Shown: one piece after another, positions 1 to 8,345 of the stretch
How positions within the stretch are numbered: the stretch's first letter is position 1
How the letters are laid out: every line of letters starts with the position of its first letter
Assembly (NCBI RefSeq): GCF_900107795.1
Contig: NZ_FNRL01000019.1
Location: forward strand, 59,401 to 123,400
Direction: 5' to 3'
Origin: Chitinophaga terrae (ex Kim and Jung 2007)
GTDB lineage: Bacteria; Bacteroidota; Bacteroidia; Chitinophagales; Chitinophagaceae
Length of the DNA: 64,000 nt
Translations under genes and position numbers: made by a program
Notes under the pieces: generated by a model
What the model was told of the DNA's origin: nothing
The model's database searches: none
The model's input: only the letters and a program-made list of their open reading frames with translations

Positions 1-2
1 AA

Positions 3-794
3 CGGATCAGCATATTGAGCTGCGGATGGGTAGGGTTGGCGCTGGCTAACAGGTTAAGAGATGCGGGGTACCTGGTTAAAGGCGCCAGGACAACGGAAGA
101 AGGAGCGGCTGCATTAACGCAAACAGGATTGGAAGGGTACCGCGTATGGCTTTCGCCCGGTGAATTGCAGATGCCGGAAGATTTCCTGGAAACAGACTGC
201 CTGGTCATCGCCGTTCCTCCACGTATGCAACGCGGAAACGATGCACATACCCGGGAAATGGAGTTGCTGGTGAACAGGTTGAAAAGCGCGGGTATCCCGC
301 AGTTGATCTTCATCAGCTCAACGGCGGTTTATGCTGCAACGGCAGGAGTGGTAACGGAAGAAGATACAGACTGGCCTGCTACCCCTAATGGACAGGCATT
401 AAGAACCGTCGAAACCTGGTTGCTCGATAACTTTAATGCAACGGTGCTGAGGCCGGGAGGACTGGTAGGGTACGACCGCCTGCCAAGGGCGTCGCGCCTG
501 CAATCCCTGCCTGATACTGTTGCCCAACCCATGAACGTTGTACACCGCGACGACCTGGTTGCGGTTATTGAACGCCTGGTGGAAACGCCCCAACCCGGCG
601 AAATATTCAACGTCTGCGCCGGCAGGCATCCTATCAGGTACGCCTATTACGAAAAAGCCGCCGCCAAACTGGGTATTGCGTTGCCGCCGTTGCCGGGTAA
701 CGGGCGTGCGGAAGGTAAGATCGTCGTCTCCGCCAAACTTTTACGAATGCTAAACTACCGCTTCAGGTATGATGATCCCATGGAGTTGGTGTAA
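3..794 (+). CDS. SDR-type NAD-dependent epimerase/dehydratase, 5' partial
   Basis: The frame is open to the left edge and reads R-I-S-I-L-S-C-G-W-V-G-L-A-L-A, the beta1 strand and dinucleotide loop of an atypical SDR, so the true start lies upstream of the window. The ISSTAVY segment (Ser/Thr and Tyr of the active-site region), the LRPGGLVGYDR strand and the VHRDDLVAVIERL segment fit the extended SDR 'NAD-dependent epimerase/dehydratase' group, whose members act on nucleotide sugars or unknown substrates in the cytosol. The usual YxxxK motif is not clear: after ISSTAVY the sequence continues to a QALRTVE segment. The substrate cannot be inferred. No partner gene is visible on the left, and the gene downstream is unrelated. 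Confidence 0.7.
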   Translation, partial: RISILSCGWVGLALANRLRDAGYLVKGARTTEEGAAALTQTGLEGYRVWLSPGELQMPEDFLETDCLVIAVPPRMQRGNDAHTREMELLVNRLKSAGIPQLIFISSTAVYAATAGVVTEEDTDWPATPNGQALRTVETWLLDNFNATVLRPGGLVGYDRLPRASRLQSLPDTVAQPMNVVHRDDLVAVIERLVETPQPGEIFNVCAGRHPIRYAYYEKAAAKLGIALPPLPGNGRAEGKIVVSAKLLRMLNYRFRYDDPMELV

Positions 795-922
795 TACTGC
801 TTTTAGCTTTTTCTTAGGTAGAAATAATTGTTCACAAATACTAAAATGCCTATATTAGATGATCTCGCTTTAGCGAACCATTAAAAGATACTGTTTATCT
901 CAAATCTAAACCTAGTAAAACC

Positions 923-1225
923 GTGAATCTGCTGTTACTTAGCCTTTCTGTTATGGCTATTTGGCTGATGTTCTCCATTTACCGGAGTTACCGCCGCAGG
1001 AAAGCGGATATGTTCCTGCCGGTAAGATCCGCCAGCATTATCAGGATCCGCAGCTACAAATCTTTTGGTATCCTTGCCACTATCCGGTTCAAAGATGAAA
1101 AAGCGCCAAAGGTCGGCGACCGCCTGTGCGAACAGGGAAGCATTTACCAGATCACAGGAGTGGTTGCTCCTGATCAGTCTGCACAGCTTACCGGAACCTG
1201 GGACTGCCGGCTCGTTAAAGTTTAA
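923..1225 (+). CDS. small membrane-anchored protein, unknown function
   Basis: A 100-residue protein not recognised as a family. Residues 2-20 form one hydrophobic segment, followed by the basic stretch YRSYRRRK, which predicts an N-in or N-anchor topology with a soluble C-terminal part of about 70 residues. That part (AT-IRFKDEKAPKVGDRLCEQG) looks like a small beta domain. The start chosen is GTG at 923, because the next in-frame ATG at 953 would leave only half of the membrane segment. The following small gene is on the same strand 48 bases downstream and may be co-transcribed. Confidence 0.5.
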   Translation: MNLLLLSLSVMAIWLMFSIYRSYRRRKADMFLPVRSASIIRIRSYKSFGILATIRFKDEKAPKVGDRLCEQGSIYQITGVVAPDQSAQLTGTWDCRLVKV

Positions 1226-1273
1226 GACAGCTGGTCTGAGGTTTGCATAATTGTGTGAAAAAACTCAGATCTT

Positions 1274-1504
1274 ATGGACGCTTTTATGATTAAAATTCCA
1301 GGGGGCCGGTTTTACGTGCATCCCTGGTCATTAGACCGGTTTGCCGTAAATGTTGACGGCGAGGAAGTTGTATTGGAAACCGATGAAGACGGGTATGTAC
1401 GCGCTCCCGGAGCTACCTGGAAAGGAGGGCGGTTCAGCATGGGGCTATTAAATAATATTGCGGCGGCAATTGACAACTGGCGACGCAAAAATTCCCCATT
1501 TTGA
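1274..1504 (+). CDS. small hypothetical protein (76 aa)
   Basis: A short soluble protein with an ATG start and no signal peptide or membrane segment. The sequence is acidic in the middle (VDGEEVVLETDEDG) and basic at the end (NWRRKNSPF). No family is recognised. It follows the small membrane protein on the same strand, and its stop lies two bases before the stop of the convergent DNA glycosylase gene. Codon use looks like that of its neighbours, which supports a real gene. Confidence 0.5.
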   Translation: MDAFMIKIPGGRFYVHPWSLDRFAVNVDGEEVVLETDEDGYVRAPGATWKGGRFSMGLLNNIAAAIDNWRRKNSPF

Positions 1505-1506
1505 GG

Positions 1507-2208
1507 CTACCTGTAGGCGTTAAATGCATCTATATACCTGGAGACGTATTCAGATTTGCTCCTGGATTTATATTGCATAACGAAGCGGGGATGCTCCAGC
1601 GGCACAATTTCTTTGAAGAAACGCTCCTTGTCATTTAATGCCTTCAGGAACCCCGCATTTTTACCTGTGCCCATACAAAAACAGACGTCTTTGTTAATAT
1701 TCCAGGTCAGCTGCTCGCGCAAACTATCCACGATAAAGCCATATGCCGCTTTGGTAAGCGCGGAGCTGTCGTAATAATTATAATTTACTTCTTTACCACC
1801 TGGTTTCAGGGACGTAAACCCCAGCGGGCATACGGAGCTGATGTAAAAATCTTTATAGAATTTTTTTACTCCTCCATAAGCCTCTATCACATCATAAACA
1901 AAAACGGAGGAAGGCTCATAGGTTTTCACTCCTTTAACTTCTATCCCGCATTTTTCTTTTAACCGCGTGGTATCGGAAAACGGAACGCCGGTAGTGCCGG
2001 AACCAAACCTGCCGGGATTAATACCCAGTATCAGCCTGCGTTCGTGCGTATCGTGATAGAATTTCCTGTAAAAAGTGCTCATGACTTCCAATATCTGCCC
2101 CGGCTCTTTAAACGGGTTCATTACCCGGATCCCTGCGGGCAGTTTTCCCGGGAAATGCAAATGACTATTGAAGCTAATGATCTGCTGATCTATCGTTATA
2201 GGGTTCAT
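1507..2208 (-). CDS. SMUG2-type uracil-DNA glycosylase family protein
   Basis: A 233-residue protein with hallmarks of the SMUG2/DUF4918 branch of the uracil-DNA glycosylase superfamily. The segment LGINPGRFGSGTTGVPFSDT (about residues 60-80) is the motif-1 water-activating loop, and LEHPRFVMQYKS near the C terminus is the motif-2-like segment with its conserved His. GTGKNAGFLKALN supplies the intervening helix. Known superfamily members excise uracil or related damaged pyrimidines in base excision repair; the exact base is not predictable here. Its ATG overlaps the TGA of the upstream hybrid kinase gene by one base (TGATG), so the two are probably translationally coupled. That is an unusual pairing of signalling and repair. 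Confidence 0.8.
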   Translation of the reverse strand: MNPITIDQQIISFNSHLHFPGKLPAGIRVMNPFKEPGQILEVMSTFYRKFYHDTHERRLILGINPGRFGSGTTGVPFSDTTRLKEKCGIEVKGVKTYEPSSVFVYDVIEAYGGVKKFYKDFYISSVCPLGFTSLKPGGKEVNYNYYDSSALTKAAYGFIVDSLREQLTWNINKDVCFCMGTGKNAGFLKALNDKERFFKEIVPLEHPRFVMQYKSRSKSEYVSRYIDAFNAYR

Positions 2209-4316
2209 CAGGCGGTTTGGGAATGTTTATTGATCTTTTCCAGGATTTCTTCCTCCCGGTATGGTTTCGTGATATAATCATTCAGGCCGGATCTCAGGTA
2301 CAGTTCAATATCTTCTTCCAAAACATTACCGGTGATGGCAATGATAGTCACGCCTGCCTTCCCCGGGTCTGGAAGTTTCCTGATAAGTTGAGCTAATGTA
2401 AGCCCGTCAATACCCGGAAGATCAATATCTGTAAGCACAAAATCGAATTCTTCCGCCTGGTAAACGGCAAAGGCTTCCTCGGCGCTGGACACGATCTTAA
2501 AGGACGCCTGCAGCTTGGTCAGCATCAGGTTCAGAAGCTTCTGGTTAAGTATACTGTCTTCTACTACTAATAGCCTTACATGGGAAGGTATTACGGTAGT
2601 ACTGGGAGTTTTTGACACGGGGATAATTATTTTTTTGGTTGCCGGAACCTGGTTAGCCGGCAAATAAGTAATTTCAAAACTAAAGGTGGTGCCTTTACCC
2701 GGAAAACTATCAGCATGAATTTTACCCTTATGCAATTCGATGATCTTTTGGGTAATATTTAATCCTAATCCGCTCCCTTTCTGGTAATGGTCCTTCCCCT
2801 GGGTATAAGCGTTAAACATCAAAGGTAACTCTTTGTGGGAAATACCGGGTCCTGTATCTTTAATACTAACCTGCAACAGGCTGTCGTCTCTCAGGTAGGC
2901 GGTCAGTTTCACCTCGCCTTTATCCGTATACTTGATGGCGTTTGCCAACAGGTTGGTAACAACCTGCTTTAACCGGAAAGAATCTCCTACCACCAGTTTA
3001 GAACTCGGAAAATAAATGTTCACCTCAAAGTTCAGCCCTTTTTCCGCGGCCTGGATAGAGAGGGTATTGGTCACTTCTTCAATGGCTGTACGGGGCGAAA
3101 ATTTCTCCTTTTTCAGGATAGGCTCGTTCGCCTCGATGCGGGAGTAGTCCAACACGTTGTTCACCACCTGCAACAACATTTCGGCCGAGTGCTGGATAGC
3201 TTTGATATAAGGTTGATCCGGCGCCAGCAGCCTGGCAAACCCGATCAGCGACTGTACAGGCGTCCTGATCTCGTGGCTGATAGTAGCAGCGAAATCACTT
3301 TTCTGCCGGGCCAGTTGTTCCGCCTGGCGTTTCGCTTTCAGCAACGCCATGTCATACCTGTAGAGGCGTACGATTCCGAAAATGATAATACCCGCCAGCA
3401 GGAGGATCAGAGGGATCTCCCAGTAATTATGTTTGTTAAGCTGGTATAAAGAAGTTTGTGCTTCGGCAGTGAGCTGTGTTCTCCGCTCTGCTGCAGCTAC
3501 CCTTATTTCCTGCTGCAGATCCGACAGGAAGGAGAGGAGGTTGCTGAACAGTTTTTCGTTGGAAGTGACGAGAAGGTATTCTTTCTCCCTCAACTGCTGG
3601 TGACTGGTCACTGCATCTTTCAGGAACTTGTTATAAGCTCGTTGAATATCTTTCAGCTGGGCGGCAGTAAATGTTTTGTTGCTGCCCGGGTCCTGGTAGG
3701 TGATGATCTGCACCTGTTTGTTGGTATCTTCCTTCGGTTTATTGCTGATCGCATCTCTTATACGGCCCAGCAACGCCTTTTTACTCTTGCTTTGCTTTGT
3801 GATGGCCGTAACCAGGGTGTCCGCCTTCACGGGGGTGCTGATCTTCGGGGCAATGCTGCCCAGCTGCCTCAAAGGAGGAGGGATAGGAGCAGTGGTATCC
3901 CAGTTTTCCGACATAGAGAGCAGGGAATCTACATAACGTTTGGATTCCAGGAACAAAGTAGCCGCCTTCTGTTTGTTCGACAACAGCCGGTTAACCGTGT
4001 GCTTGTTGGATTGCTCCATAGCGCTGTCTATATGCCGGGCTACCCGTTGTAATTTCTGCGTATAGTCGTTGAGGTAAGTTCGGTCGTACGTAATGGTATA
4101 CAAACGAAAGCTATTATCGGCCGAGTATAACAACTGTATGGATTTATCTATATGTTCGGCTTCCTGGCTGTTATTGCCTAAATTTTGTACTACTAATCCT
4201 AATTGTTGCGATTCCTGTCGGCGTACCGAGATGATCATAAAAAATGTCAGGAGAACGATCACCATTATCGTCAACATGGCGTAGCGCACATAAGCCTTTT
4301 CCTGTGAGGTGTGCAT
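2208..4316 (-). CDS. hybrid sensor histidine kinase/response regulator
   Basis: A 702-residue inner-membrane hybrid kinase. TM1 is at about 13-31, followed by a periplasmic region of about 270 residues with a CHASE3-like helical start, then TM2 at about 301-318. A HisKA domain has the phospho-acceptor His348 in ISHEIRTP. The HATPase domain has an N box (LLANAIKYTDKG), a G1 box (DTGPGIS) and a G2 box (GSGLGLN). A C-terminal receiver (RLLVVEDS, VLTDIDLPG with the phospho-Asp, AITGN, ITKPY) completes the phosphorelay. There is no output domain, so phosphate probably passes to another protein or is regulated by the attached receiver. The stimulus is unknown. The gene ends by overlapping the start of the DNA glycosylase gene by one base. 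Confidence 0.9.
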   Translation of the reverse strand: MHTSQEKAYVRYAMLTIMVIVLLTFFMIISVRRQESQQLGLVVQNLGNNSQEAEHIDKSIQLLYSADNSFRLYTITYDRTYLNDYTQKLQRVARHIDSAMEQSNKHTVNRLLSNKQKAATLFLESKRYVDSLLSMSENWDTTAPIPPPLRQLGSIAPKISTPVKADTLVTAITKQSKSKKALLGRIRDAISNKPKEDTNKQVQIITYQDPGSNKTFTAAQLKDIQRAYNKFLKDAVTSHQQLREKEYLLVTSNEKLFSNLLSFLSDLQQEIRVAAAERRTQLTAEAQTSLYQLNKHNYWEIPLILLLAGIIIFGIVRLYRYDMALLKAKRQAEQLARQKSDFAATISHEIRTPVQSLIGFARLLAPDQPYIKAIQHSAEMLLQVVNNVLDYSRIEANEPILKKEKFSPRTAIEEVTNTLSIQAAEKGLNFEVNIYFPSSKLVVGDSFRLKQVVTNLLANAIKYTDKGEVKLTAYLRDDSLLQVSIKDTGPGISHKELPLMFNAYTQGKDHYQKGSGLGLNITQKIIELHKGKIHADSFPGKGTTFSFEITYLPANQVPATKKIIIPVSKTPSTTVIPSHVRLLVVEDSILNQKLLNLMLTKLQASFKIVSSAEEAFAVYQAEEFDFVLTDIDLPGIDGLTLAQLIRKLPDPGKAGVTIIAITGNVLEEDIELYLRSGLNDYITKPYREEEILEKINKHSQTA

Positions 4317-4514
4317 GACGTCAAATAACTTGGAATTTCCTTGTTTGTTAAGGCGCCAAAAATAACAGATTTTTCTGACGCAACTAAAAGATTATCAATC
4401 ATGAACAATGCGTATGGATATGTTTTTTGGATAGAGATATATACGTATTATAGTTATTTTAATGATATTAATATTTTTTATATGTGGTGAATTTTTTAAG
4501 AGGATGACCGTTCT

Positions 4515-5738
4515 ATGTTGTACTTTGTATTTAAATTATCCGGCATGTTGCGCTGTTTTTTCTTTATTGGATTTCTCGTTATTTCCCTTTCTGTCCATTG
4601 TCAGTCGACCTACCCCGATCCTCATTACCAATTCAGATCAAGCGGTGATAAGCTCCAGGACAGGAACTTCTATTTCTTTACTTTATTGCAGACGCTCCCT
4701 ATCTCCAGGCAGCTGGAAACCGATACCGGCCTGGCCAGGTTGGGAAAGGCATACGAACAGGTGCGGCTGCTGACCTCTGAAGAAATAAAACAGGCAGGCG
4801 ATGCCCTGGAAAGAGTGATGCAGCAATATCCCTCGCCGGCTGCTCAACTGATCGATGAAATGCGCAAAAGCGGGCTGTTTCAATTGTATGAAAAGGAAGA
4901 GGATAAAACTTTTCTCCGAAAGAGTTGGGAGAACACGGCAGACGCTATCAATTACATCGTCAACGGCTATGCAAATAACCTCGGTATGCGTTACCCTGCA
5001 ATAGATTCGGCTTCAGCGTATGTATTATCGCCCGCCTACAAAACAACCGTGCAAACCTTGGCAGGTAAAATTAAGAAGGAGAAACATAAACTCTTTTTCC
5101 AACCTGCGATGAAAACAGCGCTGGGATTGCTCCGGTTAGCCAAAAGAACGGAAGCTATCAGCTATGAACCGCTGGAGCAGACTTTAAATAAGCAAACGAT
5201 TGCCACATTCCCCGCAACGGATTGGGATAAATACCCTTATCCTGTTATGCTGGTTTTGGGTGCAAGTCCCTCCGGTACGGAAGCCATCAGCGATATGGCC
5301 AAAAGCCGCTGCGCCATAGCCGCTAAATTATACGAGCAAAAGCTGGCGCCGTATATTATTGTAAGTGGCGGACATGTAAGGCCTCCCGGTACCCGCTATG
5401 CAGAAGGAATTGAAATGAAGCGGTACCTGACAACAGAACTGAAAGTACCTGCCAACGCAATACTCGTTGATCCGTATGCCCGGCACACTACCACCAATAT
5501 AAGAAACGCCGTACGCATCATGTGGCGTTCCGGCATGCCGGTCGATAAACGGATGATGTGCGTTTCCGATACCTGGCACCTCTTATACGTGAACAGCCCT
5601 TTGTTCATACAACGTTGCCAGACCGAACTGGGATATACGCCCATGAACAAGATCAAGCAGGAAGATACCAGTTACCTCACCTTCCTGCCCGACCTGACCT
5701 CTTTGCATGCAGATCCGCATGAGCCGCTGGATCCGTGA
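4515..5738 (+). CDS. YdcF/ElyC (DUF218) family exported protein
   Basis: A 407-residue protein with an N-terminal hydrophobic signal (FFFIGFLVISLSVHC), a helical region of about 200 residues and a C-terminal DUF218 domain. The domain is shown by MLVLGASPSG, the IIVSGGHVR strand-loop, YAEGIEMKRYL, VPANAILVDPYARHTTTN and a late VSDTWHLL segment. DUF218 proteins (YdcF, SanA, ElyC) act in the envelope; ElyC affects peptidoglycan and lipid-carrier metabolism, but the activity of most members is unknown. The long N-terminal helical extension is not part of the basic domain. A second possible start is the ATG at 4545, which leaves a shorter signal sequence. It seems to be a single-gene unit. Confidence 0.75.
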   Translation: MLYFVFKLSGMLRCFFFIGFLVISLSVHCQSTYPDPHYQFRSSGDKLQDRNFYFFTLLQTLPISRQLETDTGLARLGKAYEQVRLLTSEEIKQAGDALERVMQQYPSPAAQLIDEMRKSGLFQLYEKEEDKTFLRKSWENTADAINYIVNGYANNLGMRYPAIDSASAYVLSPAYKTTVQTLAGKIKKEKHKLFFQPAMKTALGLLRLAKRTEAISYEPLEQTLNKQTIATFPATDWDKYPYPVMLVLGASPSGTEAISDMAKSRCAIAAKLYEQKLAPYIIVSGGHVRPPGTRYAEGIEMKRYLTTELKVPANAILVDPYARHTTTNIRNAVRIMWRSGMPVDKRMMCVSDTWHLLYVNSPLFIQRCQTELGYTPMNKIKQEDTSYLTFLPDLTSLHADPHEPLDP

Positions 5739-5789
5739 TACAATATTTTGAATCCTAAACCGTCTTCTTATTAAAACCTAAAAACACTT

Positions 5790-6728
5790 ATGGGAACAAC
5801 TTCAACACAACCGCTTTACACAATACTTGGAGCCGGCGGGGTGATCGCTAACGAATTGACTAAAACGTTAATTGAAAACAATAAACAGGTACGGTTGGTT
5901 AGCCGTTCTCCCAAATCAGTGGCAGGAGTAACAGACCTGGTAGCTGCCGATCTTACCGATGCCGCTTCCGTAAACAACGCCGTTGCAGGCAGTTCCGTGG
6001 TGTTTTTAACAGCAGGGTTGAAATATGATATTAAAGTTTGGAAGCGCGACTGGCCGGTGATCATGACCAACGTGATCAATGCCTGTAAAAACGCCGGCGC
6101 TAAACTGATCTTCTTCGATAACGTGTATTCGTATGGGTTAGTTGAAGGACCTATGACGGAAGAAACGCCTTACAGGCCCTCCAGCAAAAAGGGAGAAGTA
6201 AGGGCCGCCATCGCCACTCAACTGATGAACGAAGTAAAAGCAGGAAATATTACCGCCATTATCGCCCGGTCGGCGGACTTTTATGGTCCCGGCGCCGACA
6301 AGACCGGCTTTCTCAATATCCTCATCATCGACAAGTTTAAAAAGAACAGTTCCGCCATGTGGCTGGGACGGGATGATAAGGTGCATAGCTATACCTACAC
6401 CCCCGATGCAGGAAAAGGGCTGTATCTCCTCTCGCAGGACGATGCTGCCTGGAACCAGGTATGGCATTTACCAACAGCCAACCCGGCTCCCGATGGCAAA
6501 GGGTATATTGACCTGATCGCCAAAGAGATGAATGTAAAACCAAAGTATATGAAGCTGGGCGGATTCATGCTGGGCTTATCAGGATTATTTGACACCACCA
6601 TCCGCGAAATGAAAGAGATGCTGTACCAGAATAATTATGATTACATCTTTGATTCCTCCAAGTTCGAGAAACATTTTAATGTACGCCCAACTCCTTACCA
6701 GGAGGGCATTAGGGCGAGTGTTAAATAA
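5790..6728 (+). CDS. NAD(P)-dependent SDR/epimerase family protein
   Basis: A 312-residue cytosolic protein of the atypical SDR group. The N terminus has the dinucleotide-binding strand YTILGAGGVIANELTK, with basic residues VRLVSRSPKS after beta2, a hint of NADP preference. The IFFDNVYSYGLVEGP segment corresponds to the catalytic Tyr region, and ARSADFYGPGA is typical of NAD-dependent epimerases. The substrate is unknown. Length fits the family. It stands alone between the DUF218 gene and the SAM riboswitch, whose leader begins about 75 bases after its stop. Confidence 0.75.
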   Translation: MGTTSTQPLYTILGAGGVIANELTKTLIENNKQVRLVSRSPKSVAGVTDLVAADLTDAASVNNAVAGSSVVFLTAGLKYDIKVWKRDWPVIMTNVINACKNAGAKLIFFDNVYSYGLVEGPMTEETPYRPSSKKGEVRAAIATQLMNEVKAGNITAIIARSADFYGPGADKTGFLNILIIDKFKKNSSAMWLGRDDKVHSYTYTPDAGKGLYLLSQDDAAWNQVWHLPTANPAPDGKGYIDLIAKEMNVKPKYMKLGGFMLGLSGLFDTTIREMKEMLYQNNYDYIFDSSKFEKHFNVRPTPYQEGIRASVK

Positions 6729-6800
6729 TAGTCTACAAATTTTGTAGGAAATAAATTTGGTGATTTAATTTTCCTGCTTATCTTTGCACCAGTTCTTTAG

Positions 6801-6911
6801 ATAGCTTATCAAGAAAGGAGGAGGGACATGGCCCTACGATACCTTAGCAACCATCTCTACCTGGTAGAGAAAGGTGCTGCATCCATCCGGGATACCGGGA
6901 AGATAAGTCAG
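6801..6911 (+). promoter_or_regulatory. SAM-I (S-box) riboswitch aptamer
   Basis: The leader has the conserved SAM-I core in order. The P1 5' strand CTTATC (6805-6810) is followed by AAGAAAGGAGGAGGGAC, then GGCCCTACGATACC, TTAGCAACC, AAGGTGCT and the closing strand GATAAG (6902-6907), which pairs with P1. SAM-I aptamers bind S-adenosylmethionine and usually switch off sulfur-amino-acid genes. Here it precedes an intrinsic terminator and then a trans-sulfuration enzyme gene, the classical arrangement. Confidence 0.93.
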
Positions 6912-6952
6912 ATCACTGGTTTTGCAACTACTTTACCCAAGTATATCGTTTT

Positions 6953-6984
6953 AAAACTCATCTGGCTTCAGGTGAGTTTTTTTT
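6953..6984 (+). terminator. Rho-independent terminator, expression platform of the SAM riboswitch
   Basis: Stem AAAACTCATCT (6953-6963) pairs with AGGTGAGTTTT (6970-6980), with one G-U pair and a six-base loop, and is followed by a run of T. It lies between the SAM-I aptamer and the start codon at 7062. It fits transcription termination when SAM is bound. Confidence 0.88.
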
Positions 6985-7061
6985 ATGCCCCTTTATTTCT
7001 GATCAGCTCCGCAGGAACACTGTTTAATCAATTTTTTCATCAAATTTTAAATCAAATCAAG

Positions 7062-8255
7062 ATGAGCAATCTTACTGAATTAATCCACTCTATTCCGGTT
7101 GATCCTCAAACCGGGGCCATTGCAGTACCTATTTACCAGACCTCTACTTTTGTGCAGGAGGCGCCTGGAGTGAACAAAGGTTACGACTATGCAAGATCAA
7201 ATAATCCAACCCGCGAAGCGGCAGAACATATTATCGCAAAACTTGAGAAAGGCGCTGTAGCCGCTGCCTTCTCGAGCGGGCTTGCCGCGATTGACGCCGT
7301 TATTAAACTGCTGAAATCCGGAGATGAAATTATTGCGGTAGATGATATTTACGGAGGTGCGTTTCGTTTATTTCATAAAGTATACGAGAAATTCGGTATT
7401 AAAGTGACCTATGTAGATACTACCGATACCAATGCCGTACTGAAAGCTATTACCCCCGCCACGCGCCTGATATGGCTTGAAACTCCCACTAACCCCACTT
7501 TAAAGATCTCCGATATTGCCGCTATCAGTGAAATCGCCAAAGCGCATCATTGCCTGCTGTGCGTCGACAATACTTTCGCTTCACCGGTTTCCCAACAACC
7601 CATTACCCTGGGGGCCGACCTGGTTGTGCACAGCGCTACCAAGTACCTGGGCGGCCACAGCGACCTCATTGCAGGCGTGGTGATCGCGAAAACGCAACAG
7701 CTGGGAGAGGAGATCAAATTTTACCAGAACGCCACAGGCGCCATTTTATCACCATTCGATAGTTTCCTGCTCATCAGGGGCATAGAAACATTGCCCCTGC
7801 GTATCCGGCAGCATAATGCCAATGCACAGATCGTAGCCGGGTACCTGTCGAAACATCCGGCGGTAGACCAGGTCTTTTATCCAGGCTTAACCTCACACCC
7901 GGGGCATGAACTGGCAAAGCGCCAGAGTAAAGGTTTTGGAGGTATTATTTCTTTCACCCTGAAAGACGATAGTATTGAAGCGGCAACAACATTCGTGACT
8001 TCTACCAAATACTTTAAACTGGCCGAAAGCCTGGGTGGCATCAAGAGTTTGGTGTCCCATCCGGCCAGCATGACCCACAAATCCATTCCTGCCGAAAAAC
8101 GTATAGCCGCAGGAGTGAAAGACAGCCTTATCCGTTTGTCTGTTGGGTTGGAAGAGAGCGACGACCTGCTCGCAGACCTGGAGCAGGCTTTTGTTGCCCG
8201 CAAAGCAGCAAAGGAGCAAAGAAGTAAAGAATATTGTATTGAGTCGCTTAATTAG
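7062..8255 (+). CDS. PLP-dependent trans-sulfuration enzyme (cystathionine gamma-synthase / methionine gamma-lyase family)
   Basis: A 397-residue Cys/Met-metabolism PLP enzyme. Seen are the N-terminal TGAIAVPIYQTSTF motif, YDYARSNNPTR (phosphate and substrate contacts), SSGLAAIDAV, VDNTFASP and the PLP-lysine motif SATKYLGGHSD with Lys194. The family includes cystathionine gamma-synthase, cystathionine lyases and methionine gamma-lyase; the sequence alone does not settle which. Control by a SAM-off riboswitch favours a biosynthetic role toward methionine. The start is ATG 7062, since the family N terminus begins there and the open frame upstream runs through the riboswitch. The last ~20 residues (ARKAAKEQRSKEYCIESLN) are encoded by one arm of a palindromic repeat. 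Confidence 0.92.
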   Translation: MSNLTELIHSIPVDPQTGAIAVPIYQTSTFVQEAPGVNKGYDYARSNNPTREAAEHIIAKLEKGAVAAAFSSGLAAIDAVIKLLKSGDEIIAVDDIYGGAFRLFHKVYEKFGIKVTYVDTTDTNAVLKAITPATRLIWLETPTNPTLKISDIAAISEIAKAHHCLLCVDNTFASPVSQQPITLGADLVVHSATKYLGGHSDLIAGVVIAKTQQLGEEIKFYQNATGAILSPFDSFLLIRGIETLPLRIRQHNANAQIVAGYLSKHPAVDQVFYPGLTSHPGHELAKRQSKGFGGIISFTLKDDSIEAATTFVTSTKYFKLAESLGGIKSLVSHPASMTHKSIPAEKRIAAGVKDSLIRLSVGLEESDDLLADLEQAFVARKAAKEQRSKEYCIESLN

Positions 8256-8345
8256 CATTATTGAAGGCGGGGAATAAGCAGTCAGCCTATTCTCCGCTTT
8301 TAATAAAATTCCTTTGCGTCTCTGCATCTCTGCTTCTTTGCGCGA
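8197..8345. repeat. palindromic repeat copy D, invading both flanking ORFs
   Basis: The left arm (CGCAAAGCAGCAAAGGAGC...) lies in the end of the trans-sulfuration gene. The right arm, on the other strand, reads CGCGCAAAGAAGCAGAGATG... and lies in the end of the symporter gene. An inner hairpin pairs GGCGGGGAATA (about 8265-8275) with TATTCTCCGC. The arms belong to the same CACGCAAAGG/GCAAAGGAGC family as the copies at 13300, 14311 and 48967. Both convergent proteins end in repeat-encoded residues. Confidence 0.75.

Noticed and set aside
3456..4052. 198-codon frame opposite the hybrid kinase
   Set aside because: Antisense shadow within the kinase sensor region.
6828..7061. Open in-frame extension upstream of the trans-sulfuration gene
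   Set aside because: It runs through the SAM-I aptamer and terminator, and family alignment places the N terminus at 7062.
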